64,000 nt of DNA from DATAFF01 sp036265615 (GTDB taxonomy: Bacteria > Pseudomonadota > Alphaproteobacteria > Rhizobiales > Aestuariivirgaceae). Position numbers and translations under genes: made by a program. Each line of letters starts with the position of its first letter. The first letter of the stretch is position 1. Where the stretch lies: positions 3,893 through 67,892 of the forward strand of contig DATAOT010000247.1 in assembly GCA_036265615.1 (NCBI GenBank), written 5' to 3'. This document shows positions 1-8,826 of this stretch, in pieces. The notes under the pieces are model-generated. The model saw nothing but the letters and a program-made list of their open reading frames with translations. It was not told the DNA's origin and did no database searches.

Positions 1-559
1 CGGTGGTGCCGAGCGTCTTCTGCAGGCCCGCGATCTCGAGCCGCATCTGCACCCTGAGCGCCGCGTCGAGATTCGACAGCGGCTCGTCGAACAGGAAGGC
101 TTTCGGCTCCCGTACGATCGCACGGCCGATCGCCACCCGTTGCCGCTGGCCGCCTGACAGCTGCCCCGGGCGCCGATCCAGATAGGGTGTGAGGTTCAGC
201 TTCGCTGCCGCTGCCTCGACGCGCTGGGCGATCTGGCCTCTCGGCATGCCTGCCATTTTGAGTCCGAAGCCGATATTGGACCGCACGCTCATGTGGGGAT
301 AGAGCGCATAGGACTGGAACACCATCGAGAGGCCCCGCTTGGCAGGCGGCAGCCGCGAGACGTCGGCGCCGTCAATCAGGATCTTGCCCTCGGTGATGTC
401 CTCGAGCCCCGCGATCAGTCGCAGCAGGGTGGACTTCCCGCAGCCAGACGGTCCAACGAACACGACGAAAGACTTGTCGGCGATCTCCAGATTGACGCCC
501 TTGATGATCTCAACCGACCCGAACGATTTCCGAACGCCATTGAGGACGATGCTGCCCAT
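1..559 (-). CDS. Sugar ABC transporter ATP-binding protein (MalK/UgpC/SmoK type), partial
   Basis: This is the cytoplasmic ATPase of a carbohydrate importer. Only the first 186 or so residues lie in the window; the rest, including the regulatory OB/TOBE domain typical of this family, runs past the left edge. Visible in order are Walker A (GPSGCGKST), the Q-loop, the ABC signature (LSGGQRQRVAIGRAI) and Walker B (FLFDEPLSNLDA). The ATG at 559 lies 10 bp beyond the end of the upstream permease gene, so it is the last visible gene of a binding protein-permease-permease-ATPase operon. The class is certain. A polyol or sugar substrate is inferred only from the binding protein and the neighbouring kinases. 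Confidence 0.95.
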   Translation of the reverse strand, partial: MGSIVLNGVRKSFGSVEIIKGVNLEIADKSFVVFVGPSGCGKSTLLRLIAGLEDITEGKILIDGADVSRLPPAKRGLSMVFQSYALYPHMSVRSNIGFGLKMAGMPRGQIAQRVEAAAAKLNLTPYLDRRPGQLSGGQRQRVAIGRAIVREPKAFLFDEPLSNLDAALRVQMRLEIAGLQKTLGTT

Positions 560-569
560 GGCTCTTCCC

Positions 570-1400
570 TTATTTGACTGCCCCGAAGGTGAGGCCGCGA
601 ACCAGTTGTCGCTGGCTGAACCAGCCAAGCACCAGGATCGGCGCTATCGCCAGCGTCGAGGCCGCGGACAGCTTGGCCCAGAAGAGACCCTCGGGGCTGG
701 AATAGGACGCGATGAAGGCGGTGAGCGGCGCCGCGTTGGAGCTGGTCAATACCAGCGTCCAGAACGCCTCGTTCCACGCCAGGATGAAATTGAGGAGCAG
801 CGTCGAGGCGATCCCGGGCACCGCCATCGGCGTCAGAACGTAAATGAGCTCCTTGCCGATCGTCGCCCCATCCATGCGCGCCGCCTCGAGAATCTCCTTT
901 GGAATCTCCTTGAAATAGGTGAACAGCATCCACACGACGATGGGAAGATTGCCGAGGCACAGCAGACCCACCAACCCGATCCGGGTATCAAGCAGACCGT
1001 AGTCGCGGAAGAACAGATAGATCGGCACCATCACTCCGACCGGCGGCATCATTTTCGTGGACAGCATCCACAGCAGCGTCCCGCGGGTTCTCTCGGTGGG
1101 GGCGAATGCCATGGCCCAGGCGGCTGGCACGGCGATGATCAGCGCCAGCAGAACCGATCCGCCGGCGATGATCAGCGAGTTCACCGCGTGATGAAAATAG
1201 TCGCTCCGCTGCTGCACGATCGCGTAGTTCTCTGTCGTCCAATCGAAGAATACGAATTTTGGCGGCAGTGAAGAGGCTTCGAGCTCGGTCTTGAAGCTCG
1301 TCAGAACCATCCAGATGATCGGGAAGGCGATCACAAGACCGACCAGCCAGCCGGCAATGGTGACCGTAATCTTGCGTGCCGGAGTGACTGCGCGTGCCAT
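570..1400 (-). CDS. Carbohydrate ABC transporter permease, MalG family
   Basis: A 276-residue inner-membrane permease with six predicted hydrophobic segments and the MalG-type EAA loop (EAARMDGATIGKELIYVLTPM) that contacts the ATPase. Length and N-terminal layout are normal for the CUT1 family. It starts 3 bp after the stop of the MalF-type gene and is followed after 10 bp by the ATPase gene, so translation is probably coupled. It should pair with the 1404-2270 permease to form the membrane pore of the importer. Confidence 0.95.
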   Translation of the reverse strand: MARAVTPARKITVTIAGWLVGLVIAFPIIWMVLTSFKTELEASSLPPKFVFFDWTTENYAIVQQRSDYFHHAVNSLIIAGGSVLLALIIAVPAAWAMAFAPTERTRGTLLWMLSTKMMPPVGVMVPIYLFFRDYGLLDTRIGLVGLLCLGNLPIVVWMLFTYFKEIPKEILEAARMDGATIGKELIYVLTPMAVPGIASTLLLNFILAWNEAFWTLVLTSSNAAPLTAFIASYSSPEGLFWAKLSAASTLAIAPILVLGWFSQRQLVRGLTFGAVK

Positions 1401-1403
1401 GTC

Positions 1404-2270
1404 TCAGGCGTCCAGGTTCTTGCCGACCAGGCGGACAAGAAAGATTGCGACGACATTGGCAAGCACGACCGCGACCAAGCCCCCGGCCGACGCGGCGCCG
1501 ATGTCATATTCCTTCAGTGCCGCCGAATAGATCAGGAAAGCGAGATTGTTGGTGCGTTCACCCCCGCCGGTGGTGACGTAAATTTCCGCAAACACGGTCA
1601 GGAGGAAGATGGTTTCGATCAGGATCACCACTGTGATCGGCCGAGCGAGGTGCGGCAGAGTGATGTAGAAGAACATCGAAAGCGCGCTCGCCCCGTCCAT
1701 TTCGGCTGCTTCCTTCTGCTCCTCGTCGAGTGACTGCAGTGCCGTCAGCAGGATGAGGGAGGCGAAGGGCAGCCACTCCCAGGAAATGATCAGGATGATC
1801 GACAGCAGCGGATAGTCGGTGAACCAATCGATCGGCTGCAGGCCCAGCGAGTTGGCGATCCAGGCGAAGAAGCCGGACACCGGATGCATCAGAAGGTTCT
1901 TCCAGATCAGTGCGCTGACCGTCGGCATGACGAAGAAGGGAGCGATCACCAGCAGCCTCACAAGGCTCAGGCCGGCCACCGCCTGATCCATGAGCAGCGC
2001 CACGAGCACGCCGAGCACCACCGTGATCAGGAGAACCGATCCGACGATGATCAGAGTATTGATCAAGGCGCTGACGAACCCCGGGTCGGTGAGGAAATAG
2101 CTGTAGTTGTCGAGGCGTGCCCATTCGATCGAGCTCGGATCAAGCAGGTTGTAGTTGAGAAATGAAAAATAAATGGTGGCGGCAAGCGGGACGATCGATA
2201 TCAACAGCAGCAGGACCACCGCCGGCGACACCAGCAACCTGCCGAGTGTCTGGGTCTGTTGGGTCGCCAC
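1404..2270 (-). CDS. Carbohydrate ABC transporter permease, MalF family
   Basis: A 288-residue membrane protein of the MalF/UgpA type with a short cytoplasmic N-terminus, multiple transmembrane helices and an EAA loop (KEAAEMDGASALSMFFYITLP). It forms the heterodimeric channel with the MalG-type partner. It lies between the binding protein gene and the MalG-type gene. A strong RNA hairpin sits in the 90 bp before it, which would favour lower expression than the binding protein. Confidence 0.95.
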   Translation of the reverse strand: MATQQTQTLGRLLVSPAVVLLLLISIVPLAATIYFSFLNYNLLDPSSIEWARLDNYSYFLTDPGFVSALINTLIIVGSVLLITVVLGVLVALLMDQAVAGLSLVRLLVIAPFFVMPTVSALIWKNLLMHPVSGFFAWIANSLGLQPIDWFTDYPLLSIILIISWEWLPFASLILLTALQSLDEEQKEAAEMDGASALSMFFYITLPHLARPITVVILIETIFLLTVFAEIYVTTGGGERTNNLAFLIYSAALKEYDIGAASAGGLVAVVLANVVAIFLVRLVGKNLDA

Positions 2271-2302
2271 GCTCTATCTCCGCAACGCGAGTGGCGAATC
2301 GC

Positions 2303-2345
2303 GAGCAGCGAAACAGCGCGTTGCAAGATGCGCTATTCGCTGCTC
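2303..2345 (-). promoter_or_regulatory. Intercistronic hairpin between binding-protein and permease genes
   Basis: GAGCAGCGAA at 2303-2312 is perfectly complementary to TTCGCTGCTC at 2336-2345. An inner stem AGCGC/GCGCT (2315-2319 with 2330-2334) sits in the loop. No T-run follows, so it is more likely an mRNA-stabilising or partial-attenuation structure than a full terminator. This is the usual arrangement downstream of a highly expressed binding protein gene. Confidence 0.6.
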
Positions 2346-2360
2346 ACGAGCCGTCCCTCT

Positions 2361-3671
2361 TCATTTGATATATCCGGCCCGCTTCATGTCGCGCGTGACC
2401 GCCTTTTGGGCGCTGGCCAGCGCCTGTTCCCCGGTCGTCGAGCCGGCGAGCGCGGCCGAGAAGAACTGCCCGACCTTGGTGCCGAGTCCCTGGAACTCGG
2501 GGATTGCCACAAACTGCACGCCGACATAGGGCACGGGCTTGACCGTCGGCTTCGTTGGATCCGCCGTGTTGATCGACTCGAGCGTCAGCTTCGCGAAGGG
2601 CGCCGCCTCCTGGTATTTCGGGTTGTCATAGAGCGACTTGCGCGTGCCTGGCGGGGCATGGGCCCAGCCCTCCTTCGCAGCGACGAGTTCGGCATATTGC
2701 TTGCTCGTTGCCCAGCCGATGAACTTCTCGGCGGCATCGACCTTTTTCGAGCCGGCCGGAATGGCAAGCGACCAGGCCCACAGCCAGTTCGCGTTCTTGC
2801 CAAGCCCCTTGTTGGGCGCAAGCGCGAACGCCACCTTGTCGGCAACCTTGGACTCCTTGGGATCGGTCACGAAGCCCGCAGCCACTGTGGCATCGATCCA
2901 CATGGCGCATTTCCCAGAGTTGAACAAGGCAAGATTCTCGTTGAAGCCGTTCGACACCGCGCCGGGCGGGCCGGCATCCTTCATGACCTTCAGATAGGTG
3001 TCGATGGTCTCCTTCCATTCCGGACTGTCGAATTGCGGGTTCCACTTCTCGTCGAACCAGCGGGCGCCGAACGAGTTGGCCATCGCGGTGATGAACGCCA
3101 TGTTCTCGCCCCAGCCGGCCTTGCCGCGCAGGCAGATGCCATAGACGCCGGCCGACTTGTCCGTCAGCTTCTTGGCGGCATCGATGATGAACTCCCAGGT
3201 CGGCTTCTCGGGCATGGTCAGCCCGGCCTTTTCGAACAGGTCCTTGCGATACATGATCATCGAGCTCTCGCCGTAGAACGGAGCGGCATAGAGCTTGCCT
3301 TCATACGAAAGGCCGGCCCGGATCGCTGGCAGAAGATCGTCGACCTGATAATCCGCGCCAAGATTGTCGAGCGGCACCAGCCAGTTCTTCTTGGCCCAGA
3401 TCGGGACCTCATAGGTGCCGATCGTCAGGACGTCGTACTGGCCGCCCTTCGTGGCGATGTCGACCGTCACCTTTTCGCGCAGAACATTCTCCTCCAGCGT
3501 GACCCATTTGACCTCGATCCCGGGGTTGGCCTTGGCGAACTCACCGGTCAAGCCCTGCATGCGGATCATGTCACCATTATTGACGGTGGCGACCGTGAGG
3601 GTCTCGGCCAGGGCGCTGTCGACCACGAAAAGGCACGTCGCGCCGATAATGACGGAGAGAATGGGTTTCAT
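2361..3671 (-). CDS. Periplasmic sugar/polyol-binding protein (SBP family 1)
   Basis: A 436-residue solute-binding protein with a Sec signal peptide (MKPILSVIIGATCLFVVDSALA, cleavage near residue 22) and a family 1 extracellular-binding fold. The ATG at 3671 is preferred because GGGAGG lies 5 nt upstream; a possible in-frame start 12 nt earlier would put the ribosome site inside the gene. Its sequence is reminiscent of rhizobial sorbitol/mannitol (SmoE-like) binding proteins, but that is recalled similarity and was not searched. It heads the importer operon and is divergent from the two kinase genes. Confidence 0.93.
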   Translation of the reverse strand: MKPILSVIIGATCLFVVDSALAETLTVATVNNGDMIRMQGLTGEFAKANPGIEVKWVTLEENVLREKVTVDIATKGGQYDVLTIGTYEVPIWAKKNWLVPLDNLGADYQVDDLLPAIRAGLSYEGKLYAAPFYGESSMIMYRKDLFEKAGLTMPEKPTWEFIIDAAKKLTDKSAGVYGICLRGKAGWGENMAFITAMANSFGARWFDEKWNPQFDSPEWKETIDTYLKVMKDAGPPGAVSNGFNENLALFNSGKCAMWIDATVAAGFVTDPKESKVADKVAFALAPNKGLGKNANWLWAWSLAIPAGSKKVDAAEKFIGWATSKQYAELVAAKEGWAHAPPGTRKSLYDNPKYQEAAPFAKLTLESINTADPTKPTVKPVPYVGVQFVAIPEFQGLGTKVGQFFSAALAGSTTGEQALASAQKAVTRDMKRAGYIK

Positions 3672-3857
3672 GTGGCCTCCCAAGGCACGAGTATTTGTTC
3701 TCGCGTTGCGCCAATGCTCACACTACGAACCATTGCTGTCAATCAATTCGGCAGCGCCTGGATCGGACTTCCAGCGAGGGATTGACTTTCCCGCGCTTGC
3801 GGCAGCCAATGGACAGCTTCGATGTCGCAGGCGACGCCAGAGCGCCGAAGGGATCGC

Positions 3858-5510
3858 ATGTCCGATCGCTGTTTCATCGGTGTGGACGTCGGCACCGGCT
3901 CCGCACGCGCCGGAGTCTTCGATGAGGCTGGCGCCCTTCTTGGGGCGGCCAAGCAGACGATTGCCACCTGGTACGAGCCTGGCGACATCGCCGAACAGTC
4001 CTCTGACGACGTCTGGCGAGCCGTCGCAATCGCCGTGCGCGGCGCAGTTTCGGGAAGCGGCGTGTCACCCGCCGCCATCGCCGGACTGGGTTTTGCCGCG
4101 ACCTGCTCCCTGGTCGTGGTCGACCGGCGGGGCAGACCCCTGGCAGTCGGCCCCTCGGAGGACCCGGCGCGCAACATCATCGTCTGGATGGACCATCGCG
4201 CGCTCGACCAGGCACGGCGCATCAATCTCACCGAAGAGGCTGTTCTGCGTTATGTCGGCGGCATCATTTCCCCCGAGATGGAGACCCCCAAGCTTCTCTG
4301 GCTGAAGGAGCACCGGCCGGCGATCTTTTCCGCAGCCGGCCATTTTTTCGATCTCCCCGATTTTCTGACCTGGCGGGCGACCGGATCGCTCGACCGCTCC
4401 GCCTGCACCGTGACCTGCAAATGGACTTACCTTGCCCATGAACGGCGATGGGACCCCGCTTATTTCCGTCGCATCGGCCTCGGTGAGCTTGCCGAGGAAG
4501 GATTCGCCCGCATCGGCAGCAAAGTCGTCGACGTTGCCTCGCCTGTCGGGTCCGGCCTGACCGCCGAAGCCGCTGCCGATCTCGGCCTGATCGCCGGCAT
4601 CCCGGTCGGCGCCGCCCTGATCGATGCCCATGCCGGCGGATTGGGCACTGTCGGGGGCGCCGCCAGCACGGGCGAGCCATTCAGTGTCGAAAGCCGCATC
4701 GCCTATGTTTTTGGAACCTCCGCTTGCATCATGGCAACGACCAGGGAGGCGACCTTCGTACCCGGCATCTGGGGACCCTACTTCTCCGCCATGGTCCCCG
4801 GGTTGTGGCTCAACGAAGCCGGGCAGTCCGCAGCGGGTGCGGCACTCGATCAGCTCCTCACGCTGCATCCGGCGGCGAGCCAGGCTGCCGAGCAGGCCAG
4901 CCAGTCCGGCAGGGCCCTCCTTGCCTTTCTCGAAGACATCGCAATCGAAGACAGCGACTCGATGAGCACCGTCGCAAAATTGGCCCGCGACATCCATGTG
5001 ATGCCCGAGTTCCTTGGCAACCGTTCTCCGCACGCCGATCCCGACGCACGCGCGATGGTCGCCGGCCTCGGCCTCGAGCGCGACATCGCGAGCCTGGTTA
5101 AGCTCTATGTTGCCGGCCTATGCGGCCTCGCCTATGGCGCTCGCCAGGTGCTGGAAGCACTGCGCGCCCGCGAATTGAGACTGAATACGTTGATCATCAG
5201 CGGCGGCGCCGCTCAAAGTCGGCTGGTCCGCCAGATTCTGGCCGATGTGACGCGCCTCGACGTGGCGGTTGCCGTAACCCCTGAACCTGTCCTGCTCGGC
5301 GCCGCCATGCTTGGCGCCGTTGCCGCAGCCAGATTCCGTTCGCTCGAGGATGCGATGCGATCCATGTCGCAGCTGGGGCCGCTCTGCACCCCGGTCATGG
5401 GGAACATGCGTGCCTTCCATGAGGCCAAATACAAGGTTTACGAGCTGCTCCAGTCGACCGAGCGGCAAGCTCGGGCGGTTATGGCCCCTTTCGCAACGGA
5501 CCAGGAGTGA
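3858..5510 (+). CDS. FGGY-family carbohydrate kinase (D-ribulokinase-like)
   Basis: A 550-residue ATP-dependent sugar kinase. The N-terminal FGGY domain opens with GVDVGTGSARAGVFD (phosphate-binding loop), and the C-terminal FGGY domain contains the glycine-rich ISGGAAQSRLVRQI segment. Length and the GTGSAR and DxHAGG features match the ribulokinase-like pentulose kinase group rather than glycerol kinase. The ATG at 3858 is chosen because GAAGGGA lies upstream and the fold begins directly after it. It is divergent from the sugar importer and overlaps no other gene. It probably phosphorylates a ketose formed by oxidation of an imported polyol; the exact substrate is unproven. Confidence 0.9.
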   Translation: MSDRCFIGVDVGTGSARAGVFDEAGALLGAAKQTIATWYEPGDIAEQSSDDVWRAVAIAVRGAVSGSGVSPAAIAGLGFAATCSLVVVDRRGRPLAVGPSEDPARNIIVWMDHRALDQARRINLTEEAVLRYVGGIISPEMETPKLLWLKEHRPAIFSAAGHFFDLPDFLTWRATGSLDRSACTVTCKWTYLAHERRWDPAYFRRIGLGELAEEGFARIGSKVVDVASPVGSGLTAEAAADLGLIAGIPVGAALIDAHAGGLGTVGGAASTGEPFSVESRIAYVFGTSACIMATTREATFVPGIWGPYFSAMVPGLWLNEAGQSAAGAALDQLLTLHPAASQAAEQASQSGRALLAFLEDIAIEDSDSMSTVAKLARDIHVMPEFLGNRSPHADPDARAMVAGLGLERDIASLVKLYVAGLCGLAYGARQVLEALRARELRLNTLIISGGAAQSRLVRQILADVTRLDVAVAVTPEPVLLGAAMLGAVAAARFRSLEDAMRSMSQLGPLCTPVMGNMRAFHEAKYKVYELLQSTERQARAVMAPFATDQE

Positions 5511-5516
5511 CGCGCC

Positions 5517-6488
5517 GTGGCCGACGTGGTGGCTTTTGGTGAACTGCTCGTCGATTTCGTTCCGGCTGCCGGACCGCAAAGCCTGGTCACGGCCGAGATC
5601 TTCAAGAAGGCAGCCGGCGGTGCTCCTGCCAACGTCGCCGCCGGGCTGGCGCGCCTCGGCATCAGCAGCGCCTTCATGGGCATGGTCGGGGAGGATGAGT
5701 TCGGCCGTTTCCTGGCGGGCGAGTTGTGGAAGGCCAGCGTCGATGTCGCGCCGCTTCGCTTCACCGCCAAGGCACGCACCGGCCTCGCCTTTGTCTCGCT
5801 CCAGGCGAATGGCGACCGTGATTTTCTGTTTTACCGCAGCCCTGGCGCTGACATGCTGATGACACCGGAGGATGTCGATAGTGGCGCGCTTCGTGCCGCA
5901 AAGGCTTTCCACTTCGGCTCGATCAGCCTTGCCTCGGAGCCGTCGCGGGCCAGCACCCTGCATGCTGCCGGCTTGGCCCGTGAGTACGGCAAGCTCGTGA
6001 CCTATGATCCCAATCTCCGACTCGAATTATGGCCCAGCGCCGATGACGCCCGCGCCGGCATGCGGCTGGGTCTTGCGCAAGCCGAGGTCGTGAAGATCAG
6101 CGAGGAGGAACTGCACTTCCTCACGGATGAGCCCGATCCGATCGCTGGCGCCCGTCGCCTGTGGTCGCCGCGATTGCGGCTGATGACCGTCACGCGTGGG
6201 GCCGCCGGCTGCTCCTGGCTCACGCCCGATGCCGATGGCGAGGTGGCCGGCTTTCCGGTGAACGCTATCGATGCAACCGGGGCCGGCGATGCCTTCATGG
6301 CAGGTCTCATTGCCGGCATCCTTGCCTCCTCGGCTGTCCTCACCGATCCCGCGCACATTTCCGAGGCCTGCCGTTTTGCCAATGCCGTCGGAGCGCTGGC
6401 AACCACCGGTCGCGGTGCCATCCCGTCCATGCCCACCCGTCAGGAGGTCGAGGATTTGCTGCGGCTCCACGCGCGCATCACGGCTTGA
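5517..6488 (+). CDS. PfkB-family carbohydrate kinase (fructokinase-like)
   Basis: A 323-residue ribokinase-fold kinase starting at GTG 5517, with AGGAG 9 nt upstream. It shows the two PfkB signatures: the N-terminal GGAPANVAAGLARLG and the C-terminal catalytic DATGAGDAFMAGL, whose Asp is the base. The spacing of 6 bp after the FGGY kinase indicates one transcript. Fructokinase or 2-keto-3-deoxygluconate kinase are both possible; a fructokinase would suit mannitol or sorbitol catabolism. Its 3' end overlaps the convergent LysR gene by 11 bp. Confidence 0.9.
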   Translation: MADVVAFGELLVDFVPAAGPQSLVTAEIFKKAAGGAPANVAAGLARLGISSAFMGMVGEDEFGRFLAGELWKASVDVAPLRFTAKARTGLAFVSLQANGDRDFLFYRSPGADMLMTPEDVDSGALRAAKAFHFGSISLASEPSRASTLHAAGLAREYGKLVTYDPNLRLELWPSADDARAGMRLGLAQAEVVKISEEELHFLTDEPDPIAGARRLWSPRLRLMTVTRGAAGCSWLTPDADGEVAGFPVNAIDATGAGDAFMAGLIAGILASSAVLTDPAHISEACRFANAVGALATTGRGAIPSMPTRQEVEDLLRLHARITA

Positions 6489-7485
6489 CCGGCTGGCCGG
6501 CGCGGCATGTCAGCCAGCGCCCCTCCTCGACCGTCTGAGCGGCCTCGGTCATCAGCCATTCCCGGAACGCAGCAATTTTCGACTTGTGGACCATGTCGCT
6601 GCTGCATAGAAAATAATAGCCCTCGTCGATCTCGACCTCGATGTCGGAGAGCCTGACCAGCCGCCCGCTGACGAGCTCTCCATGGGCCAGCAGCAGTGTG
6701 GTGAAGCAGATGCCCTGCCCTTGGACCGCAGCGGCAATCATGAGATTGGCGTCGCTGAAATAGAGCGTATCGTGGAACGGCTTGCGGATCAGGCCGCTCT
6801 TCTCGAGCCAGGCGGTCCAGTCCGGCTGGTTGAGCACCTGGAGGAGCGTGTGCCCGGCGAGTTCGTCGTGCGAAATGCCTCCTCGTCCATCCTTGAACAG
6901 ACTCGGGCTGCACACCGGGATCAGCGCTTCATCTGCGATCTTCTCGGCATGCATGTTCTCGAAGGCACCGCGTCCCCACCGAATCGCAACGTCGATGTCC
7001 TGTCGGCTGAACGCCACCGGATCGGAAGATGCAAGGAGCGTGACCCGAATATTCGGATTGTGCTCCATGAAGCTCTTGAGCCGTGGTGCAAGCCAGGTCG
7101 AGGCGAGCGCCGGCGCTGCGTTGACGCACAGCACGGCGGGTGCTGCAGGATCCGAAAGCTTGCTGCAGGCCCGCGCCATCATGTTCAATGCTTCACTGAC
7201 CGTTGCGCACAAAGCCGTCCCCTCGCGGGTCAGCTCGAGACTGCGCGGCAAGCGCCGGAACAACCGCACGTCGAGGAACTCCTCGAGCTGGCGGATCTGC
7301 TGGCTGACTGCCGACTGGGTGACCAGGAGCTCCTCGGCCGCCAGCGTGAAGCTCGAATGCCGCGCGGCCGCTTCGAATGCCCGGAACAGGTTGAGTGGCG
7401 GCAATCGGCGGGTCCGGTGGCGGCGCGGGGGCGCCGGCGACGATCCTGCCGAACGACGCGACGCTGGTGGCTTCTGATGCTCCAT
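6478..7485 (-). CDS. LysR-family transcriptional regulator (GcvA-like)
   Basis: A 335-residue LysR regulator with an N-terminal winged helix-turn-helix (around residues 30-90: LNLFRAFEAAARHSSFTLAAEELLVTQSAVSQQI, as in GcvA) and a C-terminal effector-binding domain. The first 28 residues are an Arg/Pro-rich extension, so a later start is conceivable, although no better one is obvious. It reads in the same direction as the LLM monooxygenase gene at 7542-8609, 56 bp downstream of it, and may be co-transcribed with it, which would make the island behind it the likely target. Confidence 0.9.
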   Translation of the reverse strand: MEHQKPPASRRSAGSSPAPPRRHRTRRLPPLNLFRAFEAAARHSSFTLAAEELLVTQSAVSQQIRQLEEFLDVRLFRRLPRSLELTREGTALCATVSEALNMMARACSKLSDPAAPAVLCVNAAPALASTWLAPRLKSFMEHNPNIRVTLLASSDPVAFSRQDIDVAIRWGRGAFENMHAEKIADEALIPVCSPSLFKDGRGGISHDELAGHTLLQVLNQPDWTAWLEKSGLIRKPFHDTLYFSDANLMIAAAVQGQGICFTTLLLAHGELVSGRLVRLSDIEVEIDEGYYFLCSSDMVHKSKIAAFREWLMTEAAQTVEEGRWLTCRAGQPVKP

Positions 7486-7541
7486 ATCAGCTCCTTCGGG
7501 CGGAGCGGCTGCTCGGACTTTCCGGAATGGATCCGGGCACT

Positions 7542-8609
7542 CTATGCTGCATCAGAAAGGTTGCCTTGCGCCAGCACTGATCCGAGCAGCGGCAGAACAT
7601 CGGCGCCGAACCGTTCCATCGACGCGAGAGTCTCTCGCCGTCCAATGCCGGCAAACCCCATGAAGCAGGAGAGATGGCTGGGTTTCATGGCGGCAATCTC
7701 GCTGGCAAGCCGCTCGGCACACTCCGCCGCACCTCCAATCACCGCGTTGTCGAGAAAGTCGTCGAGTGGCGGTTCGTCATGGAAGGGCATCAGCCTGACG
7801 AATGGGCCGTCCTTGTCGAAACTGGGACCCGTGAGGTTGCGATCGGCGCGGAACAGGTTCCTGACGCATTCGGCGGCATGCAACGCATCGCTGCGCCGTT
7901 CCGTGACATAGACGAAACGCTGCACGGCAAGCGGCATCGTCTCTGGCGAGCCGCCGCCGGCCGTCCAGCCCTCGAGTATCCGACGGCGCTGCTGCAGGGC
8001 AGGCTCGAGGCCGCGATGCCCGAAGCTCATGAACGGCGTATGGCATCCCCGCGCCGCCCGCGCCAGCACCGCCTGGTTGGTGCTGACGACATAGACCTCC
8101 GGCAGATCGAGACCGAATGGCCGCATCGGCAGCTCGGTGGGCGGAATGTGAAAGTTCCGGCTCGAATGGGAGATCGCCCCGGTCTTCAGCCCCTGGTCCA
8201 GGATGTCCCATACCTCGAGCATGATCTCGTGCTTGCGCGCCGGATCGACGCCGAACCGATCGAACTCATAGGGCTGGTATCCACAACCAAGTCCCAGCAC
8301 CAGCCGCCCGCCGCTGAGGAGGTCGGCGAATGCCACCTCCTGCACCAGTCGGAGCGGGTTGTGGAACGGCAGGGGCAGAACCGCCGGCCCCAAACGGATG
8401 CGCCTCGTTGCCGGAATGCAGCGGGTCACCATCATGAGCGCTGCCGGGCAGATCGAGTGGTTGGTGAAATGATGTTCGGCAAACCAGGCGATGTCGAAAT
8501 TGAGGTCCTCCGCCATCGTCACCATGTCGATCGAGGTTTGCACCACCGATGCCGGCGACGTGTTCCGGTCGTAGAGGCCCATGAGGTTGAAGAGACCGAG
8601 CTTGACCAT
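7542..8609 (-). CDS. LLM-class flavin-dependent monooxygenase (first paralog)
   Basis: A 355-residue bacterial luciferase-like TIM-barrel oxidoreductase, which uses reduced FMN delivered by a separate reductase to oxygenate its substrate. Diagnostic segments are IAWFAEHHF near residue 45, LGPAVLPLPFHNPLRLVQEVAFADLLSGGR, and the FMN-phosphate region LVLGLGCGYQPYEF. The longer open frame reaches 9002 but is non-homologous upstream; MVKLGLFNLM at 8609 matches the start of the second LLM in this island (15088). It is transcribed away from the SDR/importer operon. The substrate is unknown. Confidence 0.9.
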   Translation of the reverse strand: MVKLGLFNLMGLYDRNTSPASVVQTSIDMVTMAEDLNFDIAWFAEHHFTNHSICPAALMMVTRCIPATRRIRLGPAVLPLPFHNPLRLVQEVAFADLLSGGRLVLGLGCGYQPYEFDRFGVDPARKHEIMLEVWDILDQGLKTGAISHSSRNFHIPPTELPMRPFGLDLPEVYVVSTNQAVLARAARGCHTPFMSFGHRGLEPALQQRRRILEGWTAGGGSPETMPLAVQRFVYVTERRSDALHAAECVRNLFRADRNLTGPSFDKDGPFVRLMPFHDEPPLDDFLDNAVIGGAAECAERLASEIAAMKPSHLSCFMGFAGIGRRETLASMERFGADVLPLLGSVLAQGNLSDAA

Positions 8610-8660
8610 CTTCGCCATCTTTCGAGCAGCATCTGTAGCATCGCCTGCACCCTCGCCCAA

Positions 8661-8730
8661 ATTAGATGTCGTCAGGTCACGGGCTCGCATTAGCCCCTCT
8701 AATCCCTCCCTTTGCACCAGCCCGTCTAAT
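8661..8730. promoter_or_regulatory. Divergent promoter region with four symmetric ATTAG/CTAAT boxes
   Basis: In the 217-bp gap between the divergent LLM and SDR genes there are ATTAG boxes at 8661-8665 and 8689-8693 and CTAAT boxes at 8699-8703 and 8726-8730. The outer spacings are 28 and 27 bp, so the array is nearly symmetric about position 8696, with ATTAG-5 nt-CTAAT at its centre. This looks like a paired binding site, for example for the nearby LysR protein, but no factor has been shown to bind it. Confidence 0.4.
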
Positions 8731-8826
8731 GCCGCCATTATGAAACATCGTTTGTGCGTCCTTGCGGAATTTCCAAAACTTGGGGGCTGAGCCTGATTGC
8801 ACGCGACCATGACAGAGGACTCGCGA

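Noticed and set aside
2259..3785. 508-codon open frame on the plus strand
   Set aside because: It is antisense to the sugar-binding protein, which has a signal peptide and a good ribosome site.
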